From NCBI GenBank assembly GCA_001692895.1, contig KV748238.1:620001-684000 (forward strand): 64,000 nucleotides of DNA. Reading direction: 5' to 3'. A program made the position numbers and the translations under genes. The notes under the pieces are model-generated. The model worked only from the letters and a program-made list of their open reading frames with translations, searched no databases and was not told the DNA's origin. This document shows positions 1 to 10,939 of the stretch, one piece after another. The first letter of the stretch is position 1. Each line of letters starts with the position of its first letter. Source of the DNA: Cenococcum geophilum 1.58. Lineage: Eukaryota > Ascomycota > Dothideomycetes > Gloniales > Gloniaceae.

Positions 1-160
1 CTAAGTAGCTATAAACTACTAGGACATAATTACTAGTATATATTAAGCTGCCTAAGAAGGATATATATATATAGAGCTATAGCGCCATAGCCTAGAGGCT
101 GCATATGTAGTATTATACGTAATATAATACAACGGACCTAAAAAAATTAAAAATTAAAAA
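1..160 (+). mobile_element. 3' end fragment of a LINE (second copy of the LINE-1 tail)
   Basis: The first ~140 bases match the last ~140 bases of LINE-1 at about 21722-21860. Shared blocks include the stretches around ATAAACTACTAGGACATA, TAGCGCCATAGCCTAGAGG and AATACAA(C/T)GGA. The match ends in an A-rich tail (AAAAAAATTAAAAATTAAAAAA), as expected for the 3' end of a target-primed retrotransposon. Differences from the other copy are mostly C-to-T and G-to-A. The rest of this copy lies upstream of the window, so its length is unknown. Confidence 0.8.
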
Positions 161-689
161 ATTAAAAAAGAGGTATACTTTTAGCAGCTATAAAGCTAAG
201 TCACTTATATAAATTAAATATTGGTAATTAACCATTAGTACTATAACACACACTCCTTATACCTAGAAATAATACCACATTATTTAATATATAATTAGCA
301 ATAATACAGCGAAGCTATTTATGGTATTTTTATACCCTTAAGAGTTACGGCGGCTTTTACCAATACCTACGGTGTTATAAAAGGCGGCTGCTTAGCTATT
401 AATACGTCTATAAAAAAGCATATAAAAAGAGATATAATACTCGCATATTTATTACGGCCCAACTACTTATAATTTGCAATTAATTCTACTATTCTTACTA
501 GTTAGATAACGCGTAATTATAACCGGACGGTATAAATATAGATACTAATAAGTATGCTCTAGTAGCAGTAAAATATAAGTAAAATGCCTATCTGGTACCT
601 CTGTGCGTTATATTATTATTATTACTTAGAGTAGAGATATTTAATGCAACTAAGAATATAAAGGTAGGTAAACTAATTTTATATAAGAC
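161..689. other. AT-rich stretch without a recognised gene
   Basis: This stretch is very AT-rich and has no long open frame and no domain I recognise. It may hold the mutated 5' part or flank of the Plavaka-like element that follows, whose terminal repeats I could not identify. Confidence 0.5.
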
Positions 690-2900
690 CAATAATAATA
701 TATAGTAAGTTAGCTAGATAATTTTAGATATTACTATATTATAACACGATAATAGCCAAAATATACTATACAATCCTTTTTATTCGGAGTTTAATTATGC
801 CTTTTTAATATAGCTATACCGTATTCGCTATATAAAGGGAGACGTTAATATACTACTTAAAGACACCCGCTTTAGCCTACTTTATAGCTTACTCAGCTTC
901 TAATTTATAAATTAATAGGAAGAACTAATTACTGCTATTCTATTTAGTATATAAGATGAATAATAGCTCCAATTAGAGTATAAGGTAGAATTAAACATGA
1001 AAGGCTTTAAGTAGAGGTAATATTATATTCTTTACTAAAATATTATAAATATAATTACCTTTCTAATTGGCTATTAACCCTTTAAAGATGCACTAGTATA
1101 TATATTAAAGAGACTTTACAAATGCCGAAAACTACTAAGTCTACAATAAGCTATATAGCGGTAACTAGTAGTAAAAGATATAAGGCAAGCTTCTTAGTAG
1201 TGTTATAGTAGTTCCTATACTTATAGTAGTTGATAAGACCTAGCTAATAATATACTATAGTAATAAATCGGCCTAGCCAGTATATCTTACTATTAGTAAT
1301 CTTAACTGACAAGTTTAGCGCCAATAAATATCCATTATAAATATCCTTATTGGCTTTATACTAGTTATTAAAGAAAAGGATAATAATATAATAAGTGAAG
1401 CATATTATAAGGCAATAAGAGCTATCCTTAAACGTAAGTCCTGCTTTAGTATTCTAACGCTATATTCTATTAACTAAAATATAATATTAATTAAACATCT
1501 TATAGAAAGCGGCGTAGACCTTTAATATACGGATAATTTTATATAATAATGTTATCTAATTATATATAGAATAATAACAGACTATAAAGAATAAGTGCTG
1601 CTTATAGGTGTTAAAAGCTAATAGCACTACACTATATGCTAGGTCCCCCCTCTAAAGTATAAAAACTTAACTAAGAAATAATACCCGCTACGCACCTATA
1701 AGGAGACGAGAAGATAGATTAAACGCTAGTAACTAAAGAATATTCTTTTATCCTTAGATAACTGGGTATAACTAGTAGAATATTTTATATAGTACTATCG
1801 CCTATATAATATCTATAAGAGTATAATAGTAGATGTTCTATATTAGCTTCTAAAGAGTATTATTATATAACTTATTAAATGGGTACGGAAACTAGTAGGC
1901 GATATTGTCTAGCTAAAAAGAAAGAAAAGAAAGATAAAGATAACTACAATAAATATATCTATAGAGGCTTAGCTTAATTAGCGTTTTAGATTAGTTTTGG
2001 CTTTTATAGGGCTAAAAAAGTTTAATAATCTGTTATTTACTAAAGTTACTTAATAGATAGGTAATAAATAAAAAGCTATAGTTTGTTAACTTATTACTAT
2101 ACTAGCTCCACTACTATTATCTAGGGAACTATATACGATATATTTTACAAAAGCTGTATACAACTTTATTATTATAGCTTAGTATTATACCTATAATAAG
2201 GAGACACTACGATATATATACTACGCCCTATATTAAATTAATATACTTAAAGGTGTGTTTTAAAGTTTCCGTTTAAAAGTAAAGGATTCTAATATAAGCT
2301 ATTTTAATATACTAAAATTCCATGCTCTTATATATTTTAAGGAAAATATCCACCTATACGGATACGTAGATAGGTACTATACTGGCGTAAATAGCGAAGC
2401 TAGACACCGTTATATTATTAAAGCGTTTTATAACTTAATAAATAAATAGGATTTACTATCTTAAATCTGCTCTTATAATTTAAGATAGGTAGTAATACTA
2501 GTAATAGAAGACGAAATAGCTTTTATAAATAGTAATTCTATATTATAGTATGCTTAGTATCTAAAGGTATAAGTTATTTAACTAATATAACATTTAGTAG
2601 TTATAAAGCTTTAGTAGCCTTTAGAAGATATAGATAGAGTAATAGATTTTATTTAGAGGCGTCTTAAATTAAAGGCATGGCTTTATATATCTTATATAGT
2701 AAACTACTATAAAATTCTAGAGTTTCTAGACGGCATTATAGTATAGGCGAAACCTATAAGGTAAACGTGCCTAGAACTCCAATATAGACTAGAAAGATAA
2801 GGACCCTTTATAGGTTAATCGCCTGCTTATTAAAATATACCCATCTATTTACTATTAGAAATAAGATAGAAAAAATACAACTGACCTTAAGGGCTAAATT
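690..2900 (+). pseudogene. Plavaka-like (KDZ/CACTA-type) transposase relic
   Basis: Reading RIP stops as lost Gln/Trp gives a collinear series of blocks typical of Plavaka transposases. NPFYSEFNYAF occurs near 765. A block near 1235, DKT-x-L then SNKSA-x-PVYLTISNL, corresponds to the usual 'DKT.LT..SGDK.AWPVYLTIGN'. GVDL-x-YTDNF and ITDYKE near 1510-1600 correspond to 'GVEM.C.DG..R..YP....ADYPEQ'. NILKFHALIYF, GYVDRYYTGVNSEARHRY and IKAFYNLINK near 2298-2445 correspond to 'N.PK.H...HY...IR..G..DGYNTE..E..H.D..K.AYRA.N..D'. At least one frameshift separates the 1500 block (frame 2) from the 2300 block (frame 3), and there are dozens of TAA/TAG codons. The element is dead. Family assignment rests on motif order from memory; it could also be called Kyakuja-Dileera-Zisupton-like. 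Terminal repeats were not found. Confidence 0.72.
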
Positions 2901-3628
2901 AGTGAGGTAGTATATTGTATACTAAATTAGTAATGTTTTAATTAGTAGAGGCGTGATTATGTATAGGTTTAAGAGTATGTAAATAACGGCGGCCGTATTA
3001 GAAAGGGCTGTACGCCGTTAGGTAGAAGACTTATAGGCTAGCTTTAGCTAATTATTACTATTCTAGATATTAAAAGGTTAGATAAGTATAGTGTATATAT
3101 ATAGTATAGTAGAGCTATAGTAGAGCTGCTTTAGCTATTAAATTATGGACTGCTGTATCTAATATATAGTATAGTTAAGGTAAAAAGGTGGCCGCGCTTA
3201 AGCATAAATACTAGGTAAGTACTTAGAGGTAGTCGCTTTTATTTAATACTATCTATTCTATAAAGCGCGTATATTGTTTTAGCCGCTACTTCTTATCTAG
3301 ACTTATACTACGTTAATAATTATATTAATTAAGACTAATATAATACTTTATACTTAAACAACTTTCTTAAAGAAGGAACTTATATTGCGTTATTATATAG
3401 AAGCTAGGGTAAATAGCAAAAGCGGCTAAGCTAGTATAGAACTTATAATATATAATATAATAATAAACCTATATAAAACTATATAGGACTATATAAGATT
3501 ATACAAGATTATATAAAATTATTTTAATCCTAATATATATTATAAGCTAGTATACTATAGGCTAAGAAAATAGTAAATTTTTATTTGCGTAATTAGTATA
3601 TAACTTTAAAATAATATATTATATTACC
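2901..3628. other. AT-rich spacer, possible element 3' flank
   Basis: I see no supported gene here. The first part may be the 3' non-coding part of the Plavaka-like element. Around 3470-3530 there is a short run of imperfect copies of 'actatataagattata', a low-complexity direct repeat. Confidence 0.4.
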
Positions 3629-3870
3629 TTAATTGCATATTAAGGAATATGCAGTTGGCTTTTAAAGTTGTTAAGTTGGTTAACTGCATATTATTTAAAT
3701 TTTAAGTTGGTTAATTGCATATTAAGGAATATGCAGTTAGCTTTTAAAGTTATTAAGTAGGTTAACTGCGTATTATTTAACTTTTAAATATATTAAGTTG
3801 GTTAATTATATATTAAGTTTGTTAAGTTATATATTAAGTTGGTCAATTGCATATTAATTATACGAAACGC
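3629..3870. repeat. Tandem repeat of about 82 bp with a perfect hairpin core
   Basis: Two copies of an ~82-bp unit begin at 3629 and 3711 with the same 26-base start, and a third, more degraded set of partial units follows to about 3870. Each of the first two units contains GCATATT-AAGG-AATATGC, a perfect 7-bp stem with a 4-base loop (3635-3652 and 3717-3734). The phrases 'aagttggttaa(c/t)tgcatatta' recur through the array. Confidence 0.75.
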
Positions 3871-3889
3871 GCTAAACAAAGTCTACTTA

Positions 3890-5160
3890 AATCTTATCCC
3901 TGAATATTTTCCTAATAAACTAGGGCTTTTCTTTTTTAGATTATTAGTGCAGTTATTACCCTACTTATTTTTCTAATAGAATTTACCTCTAGAGAAGTTT
4001 TCTTTTAACCTCTTAAAGTATTCCCGTAAAGGTGCCGGATAGGTATTAAGTTAACCCTAAAAGTCTTTCCTATTGCTTAAAATCCCTAACTTTAACCCAT
4101 TAAAAGTTTTCTTTAAGAACGGCTTCTTTAAATGTTAGGTTTACCCTATATTACTACTAAAGTGCCTATACTTTTAGTAATCCCTTAACTTTTTACAAGA
4201 AGAGGTTTAGTTCCTTACCGTATTCTTAGTATTTAGAACCGCTTGTTTAAAATCTATATATATAGTAATCCGTAGTAGGGCTCCTACGCGCTTTATTTTG
4301 TTATAAATTACTAGCTTAATTCTAGCCTAAATAAACCTAATCTTCTCCTTCTTATAAACGCTACCTTCCCTATTTCCAAAGGGCTTTAAATCTATCTATT
4401 AAGTATAAGTTTCTATAAAGTTTATAAACTAGCGGAAGTCTTAATAGTCTAACTATATACCATTCTAGGATTGTTCTATAATTGTTATATTATATAATAT
4501 ATAGATTTTAGGTCTAATCCTTTAGGAAGGTCTATAGCTATAGCTATATAATAATTTACTCTTTATTAAGTTAATTAAGTGCGATTTAGTTTAGCGATCG
4601 GTTTTTAATATTATCAATAATCCAGTATATACGTTCTTCGGTATTATCTTATATTATTAGCATCTTAAAAAGTTGTCTACCTTATAAACCTAATTATCTA
4701 GCTATTAGGCGTTAGGTTTATCACAAAGTTCTATATTATTAAAGGCCTTAGCTAGTTAGTTTATATCCTTTTTCCATTTATTATATAAATGCCTCTCTAA
4801 GTTTTCTATACCGATTTAGGTAGGTACTAGGTAGCCCCTAAAAAGCCCTTAGCCTTAGCTAGGTTATAAAAGTATTTATTTAGCCTAAATTAAACTTTAC
4901 TAAATATAGATTTGCCCTTAAATGGTTCTAATATATTTATTAGTAGCTTCCTCCTATATAGCTTCTAAGAGCCTTATAACGGCTTCCTAATATCTATCTT
5001 AAAAAAGATTGGTATAGGGCTTTTAACCTTTTAAACTTAGGCCTAAGGAAGCTCTTTTTATAGAGGTAATATTAGCACTAATAACTAGTGTGGGTTTCCT
5101 AATAAGCCTTAGGTCTTAAGTTAGTGTTTAAGTTAGGTTTTTTTAAAGGGGTAGCCCTAC
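3890..5160 (-). pseudogene. RIP-mutated coding-like relic, family unknown
   Basis: On the minus strand one frame between about 4390 and 3890 reads with only TAA/TAG interruptions. It gives protein-like text such as GNREGSVYKKEKIRFI, RVGALLRITIYIDFKQAV and LKKPFLKKTFNGLKLGILS. Upstream on the same strand (about 5160-4680) a different frame gives NLERHLYNKWKKDIN and AFNNIELCDKP. I do not recognise a domain. The stop pattern is what RIP leaves in a former coding sequence, which is the reason for listing it. It sits between the Plavaka and DUF3435 relics and could be an uncharacterised element or a duplicated host gene. Limits and joins are approximate. Confidence 0.35.
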
Positions 5161-6465
5161 TTAGCCTATAAGTAGTTTATATACCGCTACTATGCTAATT
5201 ATAGGCTAGTGGTCTTCTAAGAGGGTTCTAGTTAGGTCCCTAGTTAGACGTATTAATATATTTCTTTCGCATTTCTAGCTTAAGGGAAGATCTTAAAGTT
5301 ATCTTTAGCGCTTAATATTTTAATTGGCCTAGGTGGAATTATTCGGCCGTCTTACCTAGAGGTTTATATTATTGTAATCTCTTACTATTAAAGGGGCCTT
5401 CTTGCCTTAGCGTAACGGCTTTCTATAAGGTGTCTATAGAGTTTCTATTTAGGTTATTATAAGATTTTTAAAGGAGGATAGTAGATATAAATAAAAGATA
5501 TAAATTAATAATCTAGTCCTTAAGCTAGCTGTCCTTTTAAATAAAGTAAAAAGTATTTAAATATAAGGGGACTTTATAAATAAGGGGCTATAAAAACACG
5601 ATTATAGAATATAATACATTAGTAAGAGAGACGAATTCTTAAAAAGGTAAGGCCTCTAGAATTATAGAGACTATATACTATAGGCATATACCTTTAGCAC
5701 GTAACCAGTAACTATTTAAGGGGTATCTAAGGGTTGTTTTAAGGGCAACCTAAGGTAACCGTATGTTATAGGACACCCCTATAATACCTTATATATATCC
5801 ACCTATTTCCACTAACTTAGCAATTAGAGATTAACTGCGAAATAGCAATCTAATAGCAATCTAACGGCAACCTATGGCATTCTGCTATATTCTACTAAGT
5901 TCTGCTAGGACTATAACCTAAACCCTATCCTACCCTATATACGTATTAACTAAATAACTACCTAAATATATATGGTGGTGGGAATGTATCTATTTTTAGG
6001 GGTTATTAGCCGCCGCTTTTGGCGGCGTTCTCACCTCGCTTAGACCCTATCACATCGCCGCTTTAAAGAAGCTCTATTTACTTAAGTACTTCCTATTCCT
6101 ATTATACCCCGTCTATTATTCTAGAGGGGTTAGAAATAGAACATAAGCTTTAATAAAGCTTATCGGCGCTTGCATTAATTTAATATAGTACAGCCTATAT
6201 AAAAAAGCTAGCGTCTACTTAAAGAAATAGCCTACTCGCCTTCTCCCCGCACTTCCTCCCTTTACTATCCTTATTCTACTTCCTCTCCTACAATTTAATC
6301 CTTATCTATAATGCTTACCTTACCTATTTAGTAAACTCGCCGTCGCTAAAATAGTAGTATACCTATTAAAGTAGCTACTCCGGCTCACAGGACAGAGAGG
6401 GGGGGGGGGCACTTTACGCCGCCGCCGTTTATTAAAACTTAAATTTATAACTCTAAAGTCCAGAC
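5161..6465. other. AT-rich spacer with an LTR-like stretch and a G run
   Basis: No gene is supported. At about 5830-5990 the sequence resembles 48325-48490: both carry '(t/c)ta(a/t)(t/c)(a/g)gcaatcta', then 'ttctactatatt..(g/c)c(t/c)aa', then a TATATA(C/T)(G/A)TATTAA(C/T) block. The two are probably copies of the same repeat, perhaps an LTR fragment. A run of 11 G lies at 6399-6409. Around 6010-6060 there are short GC-rich inverted motifs (GCCGCCGCTTTTGGCGGCG). Confidence 0.4.
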
Positions 6466-8970
6466 TTGGATATAAACACTAATCTAGATATATATATTCG
6501 TTTAGAAGATAGTATAGATTTAGATTTTAGAGAACTAGATACGGAATTAGATATAAAATTAGATACGGAATTAGATGCGGAGTTTAATATAGAGTTAAAT
6601 ACGGGATTAGATATAGAATTAGACTCTAAAGCTAAGAAAATACTAAAAGATATTACTAAATTAGAAGAGGAGGGACCCATAAAACTGAACCATACTTCTT
6701 ATACTAAGAAACTATAAAAAAGAAAAGGCGAAATCTAGGAGATATAAATTATAAAAATTTCCGCTAACTCATTATTATACCCTCTAATTACTATAAACTA
6801 GGTACTGCCTAAAGATTAAAAAGAAAACTAAAAAAAACCGCAGACGATTAGCTGCGTAAATACGCCCCAATAGTGTTTAAAGTATATCTTTACTGGCAAA
6901 AGAGAAATTTTTAAATTAAGAAGGAGAGCTTAATATAAAGCTATTAGAAATAAATTAGCATATACTATATAGACCTTACACGCCATTAGATAGACAGTAA
7001 TATCCTTAATAATGTTTATAATATAAGTTCCTATCCTTCCTTTAAGGTAGGCTAACAGCTATAAAAGTAGATCCTAAGCCTTAAGCTTAACAAGTTATAA
7101 AAGGAAAAGTACGCTATATTTATTTAAGACCTTTATACTATCCTCCACGCTCTTTAGATTAACAAGACTAAGCCACTCTATAGCTTTATTTAAGTCTAGA
7201 TTTCGCTTCTTCTCCCACTTAGTATAGCTATAGCTATAAGACCAAGCGCTTTAGTAGAAAGCGCTAGTACTAAAGGCAGTAATAAAGCCGTCTGGTTTAA
7301 GAATATTAACATTATAATTATTCGCAGTAAGAAACACTCTAATAAAAGTACAGTTATAGTAAATATAAACCTAGAATATATTAAGAATAAAGAAAAGGAT
7401 AGTAAACCGTAAGCTTTATACTATATCTAAATAATATATCCTACTAACTATAAATCTATAGAAAGAAATTTACCTTCCGTCTAAAAGACCTTCCTATATT
7501 CTATATTATTTCGCATATCTTAGCTATTAGCGTTAGTTAAAACGCATTCTAAGATAACTTTACGAGTATTTAAGACATCTTTAACCTTAAGGTACTGGCG
7601 CACCGTAATATACTATATATTAGGTAAAAGGACAAAGTACTAGATTAGCTATTCTTCTACGACGTTAGCCATATAACTAGGGGTGGCAATATTATAAAAA
7701 AAAGGCCTTTCTATACGCCTAAGGCTTATTACTAGGTTTAAGGAGGCACTAGAGCTATACTAGCTACGACGGGCTTTAGGTAAAAACATTAACGGTAGGT
7801 CCGCTTAATAATTACCTTTAGACCTAGTTATATATTAATTATATAGATAGACACTCTTACTCTAGAAAAGCGGAACTAGACTATAGGCTATCTTAGTAGT
7901 ATATATAAGAGATATTATATACTAACGTATATTGTAAGCGATTACTAAAGCATCTATTTTGGAAGTCCTTTATAGAATCTCCTTATTAAATCTATCGCGA
8001 GAATAGGGCTGTTATAAGATCAATAAGCGCCTACAAAGCTTAATAACAACCAGCTAAAAGAAGTCCGTAATAACCTTAAGCTTAAAGCGCTTTATAATAA
8101 ATAAGAAAAATATAAAAACCATATCTATAATAAAGGCCTCTACCCTATTACCAAGGCTAAAGGCACTAAATTATACCGGTAATATAAAGAGACTAAGCGG
8201 AATATTAGTATAACGTATTAAAGGTTGCAGAGGGAACAATTAATAACCGCTATTTATAAATTCTATAACTTAATTAACATAATTAAGATAGCCAGGCAAC
8301 TTAGTAAAAAGGGCCCAAATAAGGTATTAACACTACTAAGGGTGGAATTTAAACTTTAAGAGCGGGCTACTATTACTAAAATACTCTTTACACCTTTTAA
8401 AACTAAAAAAGCCTAGGTTAAGTTTATTAAAAACCTAGCTTAACTATATTATTAATAAGAAACGGCTTAACGCAAACCTTTAAAATAGAAGAAAATAGAC
8501 TTTATTACCTTTAAAAGCGAGAAAATATCTTACGTGTAAAAGCAAAAGGATATCAGTTTTAAAAGTACCTTAAATTACCAAACTCCCAACTATATATCCC
8601 TAAAGGAAGAGTCACCAAATAATAAAGATTATGGGACTATTTAATAAGAGCTTAGTACTTCAGACGCCGCTAAAGCTAAAACTATTTAGTTATACCCTAT
8701 AGAGCTTTCCTACCTAGTATACCTTATTTATATAGGCAATAATAGGTTCTTATATAAAAAACGGATACGCTATATACCGTAAAAAGACGTCCTAAAGAAG
8801 CACGTAGATACCTATTTTTAACGCCCCAAATATTAAAAAGAGTTTTAATATTGTTACCCTAAATATTCTATTAAGCTAGATAGCATAATATATTTTAAAA
8901 GACATGCATATAATGCGTATAAAGTGTCTTACTAATATATATAGACTCCCCTCCGTTAGTATATATTATA
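6466..8970 (+). pseudogene. DUF3435 (tyrosine-recombinase-like, FluG-type) protein with C-terminal C2H2 region, relic
   Basis: Three frames together carry a full DUF3435 backbone. Frame 1 opens with ATG at 6466 and 83 codons rich in LD repeats. Frame 3 (about 7150-7775) contains ATRPSALVESAS-like text (now AIRPSALVESAS), INLEYIKNKEK and LYxLRRALGKNIN (RR at 7767-7772). Frame 2 (about 7883-8970) contains a GH-to-GY block, then YKRYYILTYIVSDYxSIYFGS with paired Tyr codons at 7913 and 7916. LNNNQLKEVRNN, KAKGTKLYR and RLQREQLITAIYKFY follow. The C-terminus has KDVLKKHVDTYF and a mutated zinc finger (CYPKYSIKLD..YFKRHAYNAY, one Cys and one His now Tyr). In tyrosine recombinases the conserved His and Tyr are catalytic. 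The family includes Starship captain recombinases, but many members are dispersed repeats, so captain status here is inference. Multiple frameshifts and stops make it non-functional. Confidence 0.85.
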
Positions 8971-10120
8971 AGGGGAACGCATTATTATTACTATCTCTAT
9001 ATTTAAGATAACGAGCGAAAGAAGATAGGAAGGGAAAAAGGGAGGAAGGTAATAGTAGGTAGCTCCTTCTCTCTTTAGTCATAGATTATATTATATTAAG
9101 AAGTTTTCCTTTAGAGAGAATTCTTAATTAGAAGGAGTGGTAAGGGAAGTAAAAGAGATAGGGGGTAACTTAGCCGCGAAAGTCTATAATAAGGTCCTCT
9201 TTATAGCAAAAGGCATTAGTATTACCACCTATTTACCATCTATTCGGCACTTACTTATTACTTATAATAAGTAAACAGCTTATATATAACATTTATTACT
9301 TATCTAGTTCTTTATAGGAATTTTAATTGCTAATAAGCCGGCAAACTTAAATATATATTAGAAAGAAGAGCGGATTTATAACATAGCTAAAACCAGCCTT
9401 ATAATATAATGTAAATATATACCGCCCAAATAAGCGGATTGCCTTTTTTACTCTTATCTACTTCGTATTCCAATAGCCTTAAACGCCTTATAGTTCTCGT
9501 TCCAGGTTTTAAAATATCTTCCCCTTAAACTTTAAAAGTCCTATAGATCTTACTTTACGCCTTTAGCTTATGCTACCTTAGCCTTACAGCCCTATATATA
9601 CTAGGTTAAGGGATAGTCGCTTATAAATTAGCTTCTAGTTTTTATACTTTAAAAATTCTATATATAGTTACCTGTCCTATATATCTATTATACTAAAGAT
9701 ATATTAGACGTATTAATTCGTTAATCGTAGTAATACTCTCGCACTATTATAGGTATAATAAATATATAAGAGGATTTAAGTAGTAGAGAATAGTATAATA
9801 AGACACAATCTATATAAAAGAAAAAGGACATAAATATAAAAAAAATTTTAAGAGAAAATAAAAAAAAGCAATATTCTAGGAAACCTAGATGGCTTAACAG
9901 ATATAAGAAGATTAACCTAGGGTTCGCTAGAAAGCCACATATATAGTTTATAAAAATCCTATTTACCGCACATACAACCTTACTAAAAGGTAGCGCCGCA
10001 CTTCCAAACTTACGCATACCCGTCTTACTATCAAAAACTATCGTTTTCCTAACTCCTAAGACCTAATTCTGCCTACCTAGCGAGCTAGAGGTAGACTTGT
10101 TCCCCTCATTACCCCCTTTT
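8971..10120. other. AT-rich spacer without recognised gene
   Basis: No domain-bearing frame was found. A 98-codon minus-strand open frame at 9721-10017 is hydrophobic low-complexity text and I do not regard it as a gene. The end of this stretch probably runs into the 5' end of LINE-1, whose start I cannot place exactly. Confidence 0.4.
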
Positions 10121-10561
10121 GTTCTGCGATAGAGGCCTTAGTAAAAGGGGTCCTAGCATATAAGCGAAGCACGGACAAGAACACNAAAACTACTACTACT
10201 ACTACCACTAATACCAAAACTACAAAATATAGACTTTTCCTAGGTTTTTCTTCTATAGAAAGTAAAAGCCTAATAAAATAGGGGGTGTAGGTACTTTTCT
10301 ATATCTCTTTTAGTCAGACTTTCCTTAATAAGAGGAGGATTGCCTTTAGGGCTTTTCTGCTAGCAAAAGCCTAACAAGTCCTCTTTTTAGTAGTTTTTTC
10401 TACTTCTAAAAGGAAAAGAAAATAACTACGCTAGTCTTTTTTAGCTAGTTTTTCTACTACCTTCTAGCCTAGTCTCCCTAGAAATCCTCTAGTAGGATTA
10501 GTAAGGAAAAAAGGTAAAAAAGGATTGTAAAAACTAGCAAGGCTTTTTGCCTAGTTTTTTA

Positions 10562-10566
10562 CCTCT
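10562..10566. repeat. Gypsy-1 target-site duplication, left copy (CCTCT)
   Basis: CCTCT directly precedes the 5' LTR and is repeated directly after the 3' LTR at 16739-16743. A 5-bp duplication is normal for Ty3 integration. Confidence 0.88.
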
Positions 10567-10777
10567 TATAACGGCGCTATCGCATATTACCTGCCAAATT
10601 CTGCCATATTCTACCGACCTGCGATTAACCCGCCTAAAGCTAGCGCCTTGGCGGCTCACCCTATATATTTGTTTATATCGGTCCTAGCGACCCCTTTTCC
10701 TTCTCTTTAGCTTAGTATCTTTGTAATACAGCATTCGTTCAAGCTTCGGTTTAAAGGCATTTATTTAAGCCGTGACA
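10567..10777 (+). repeat. Gypsy-1 5' LTR
   Basis: It is 211 bp, starting TATAACGGCG (the 3' copy has the canonical TGTAACGGCG) and ending GTGACA. It aligns without gaps to 16528-16738, and the differences are mostly C/T or G/A. The leader right after it (TTATACTAAGC...) holds the primer-binding region, but I could not match a specific tRNA. Confidence 0.9.
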
Positions 10778-10939
10778 TTATACTAAGCTCTCCCTACCTT
10801 ACCTAGGAAGGCCTTAATAATATCCCACCCTAAAGAAACTTCGTCTGCAACGACGCATTGACGCGCTATACTTAGACACTAAAACAACTCTACATTGCCT
10901 GGGAAGGCCTAGATAATATCCCACCTTATAAGCTAAACA

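Noticed and set aside
6399-6409. Run of 11 G as a regulatory G-quadruplex
   Set aside because: A single homopolymer run, possibly a sequencing artefact; no set of separate G tracts.
9721-10017. 98-codon hydrophobic minus-strand frame
   Set aside because: Low-complexity AT-rich text with no neighbours or family resemblance; looks like chance.
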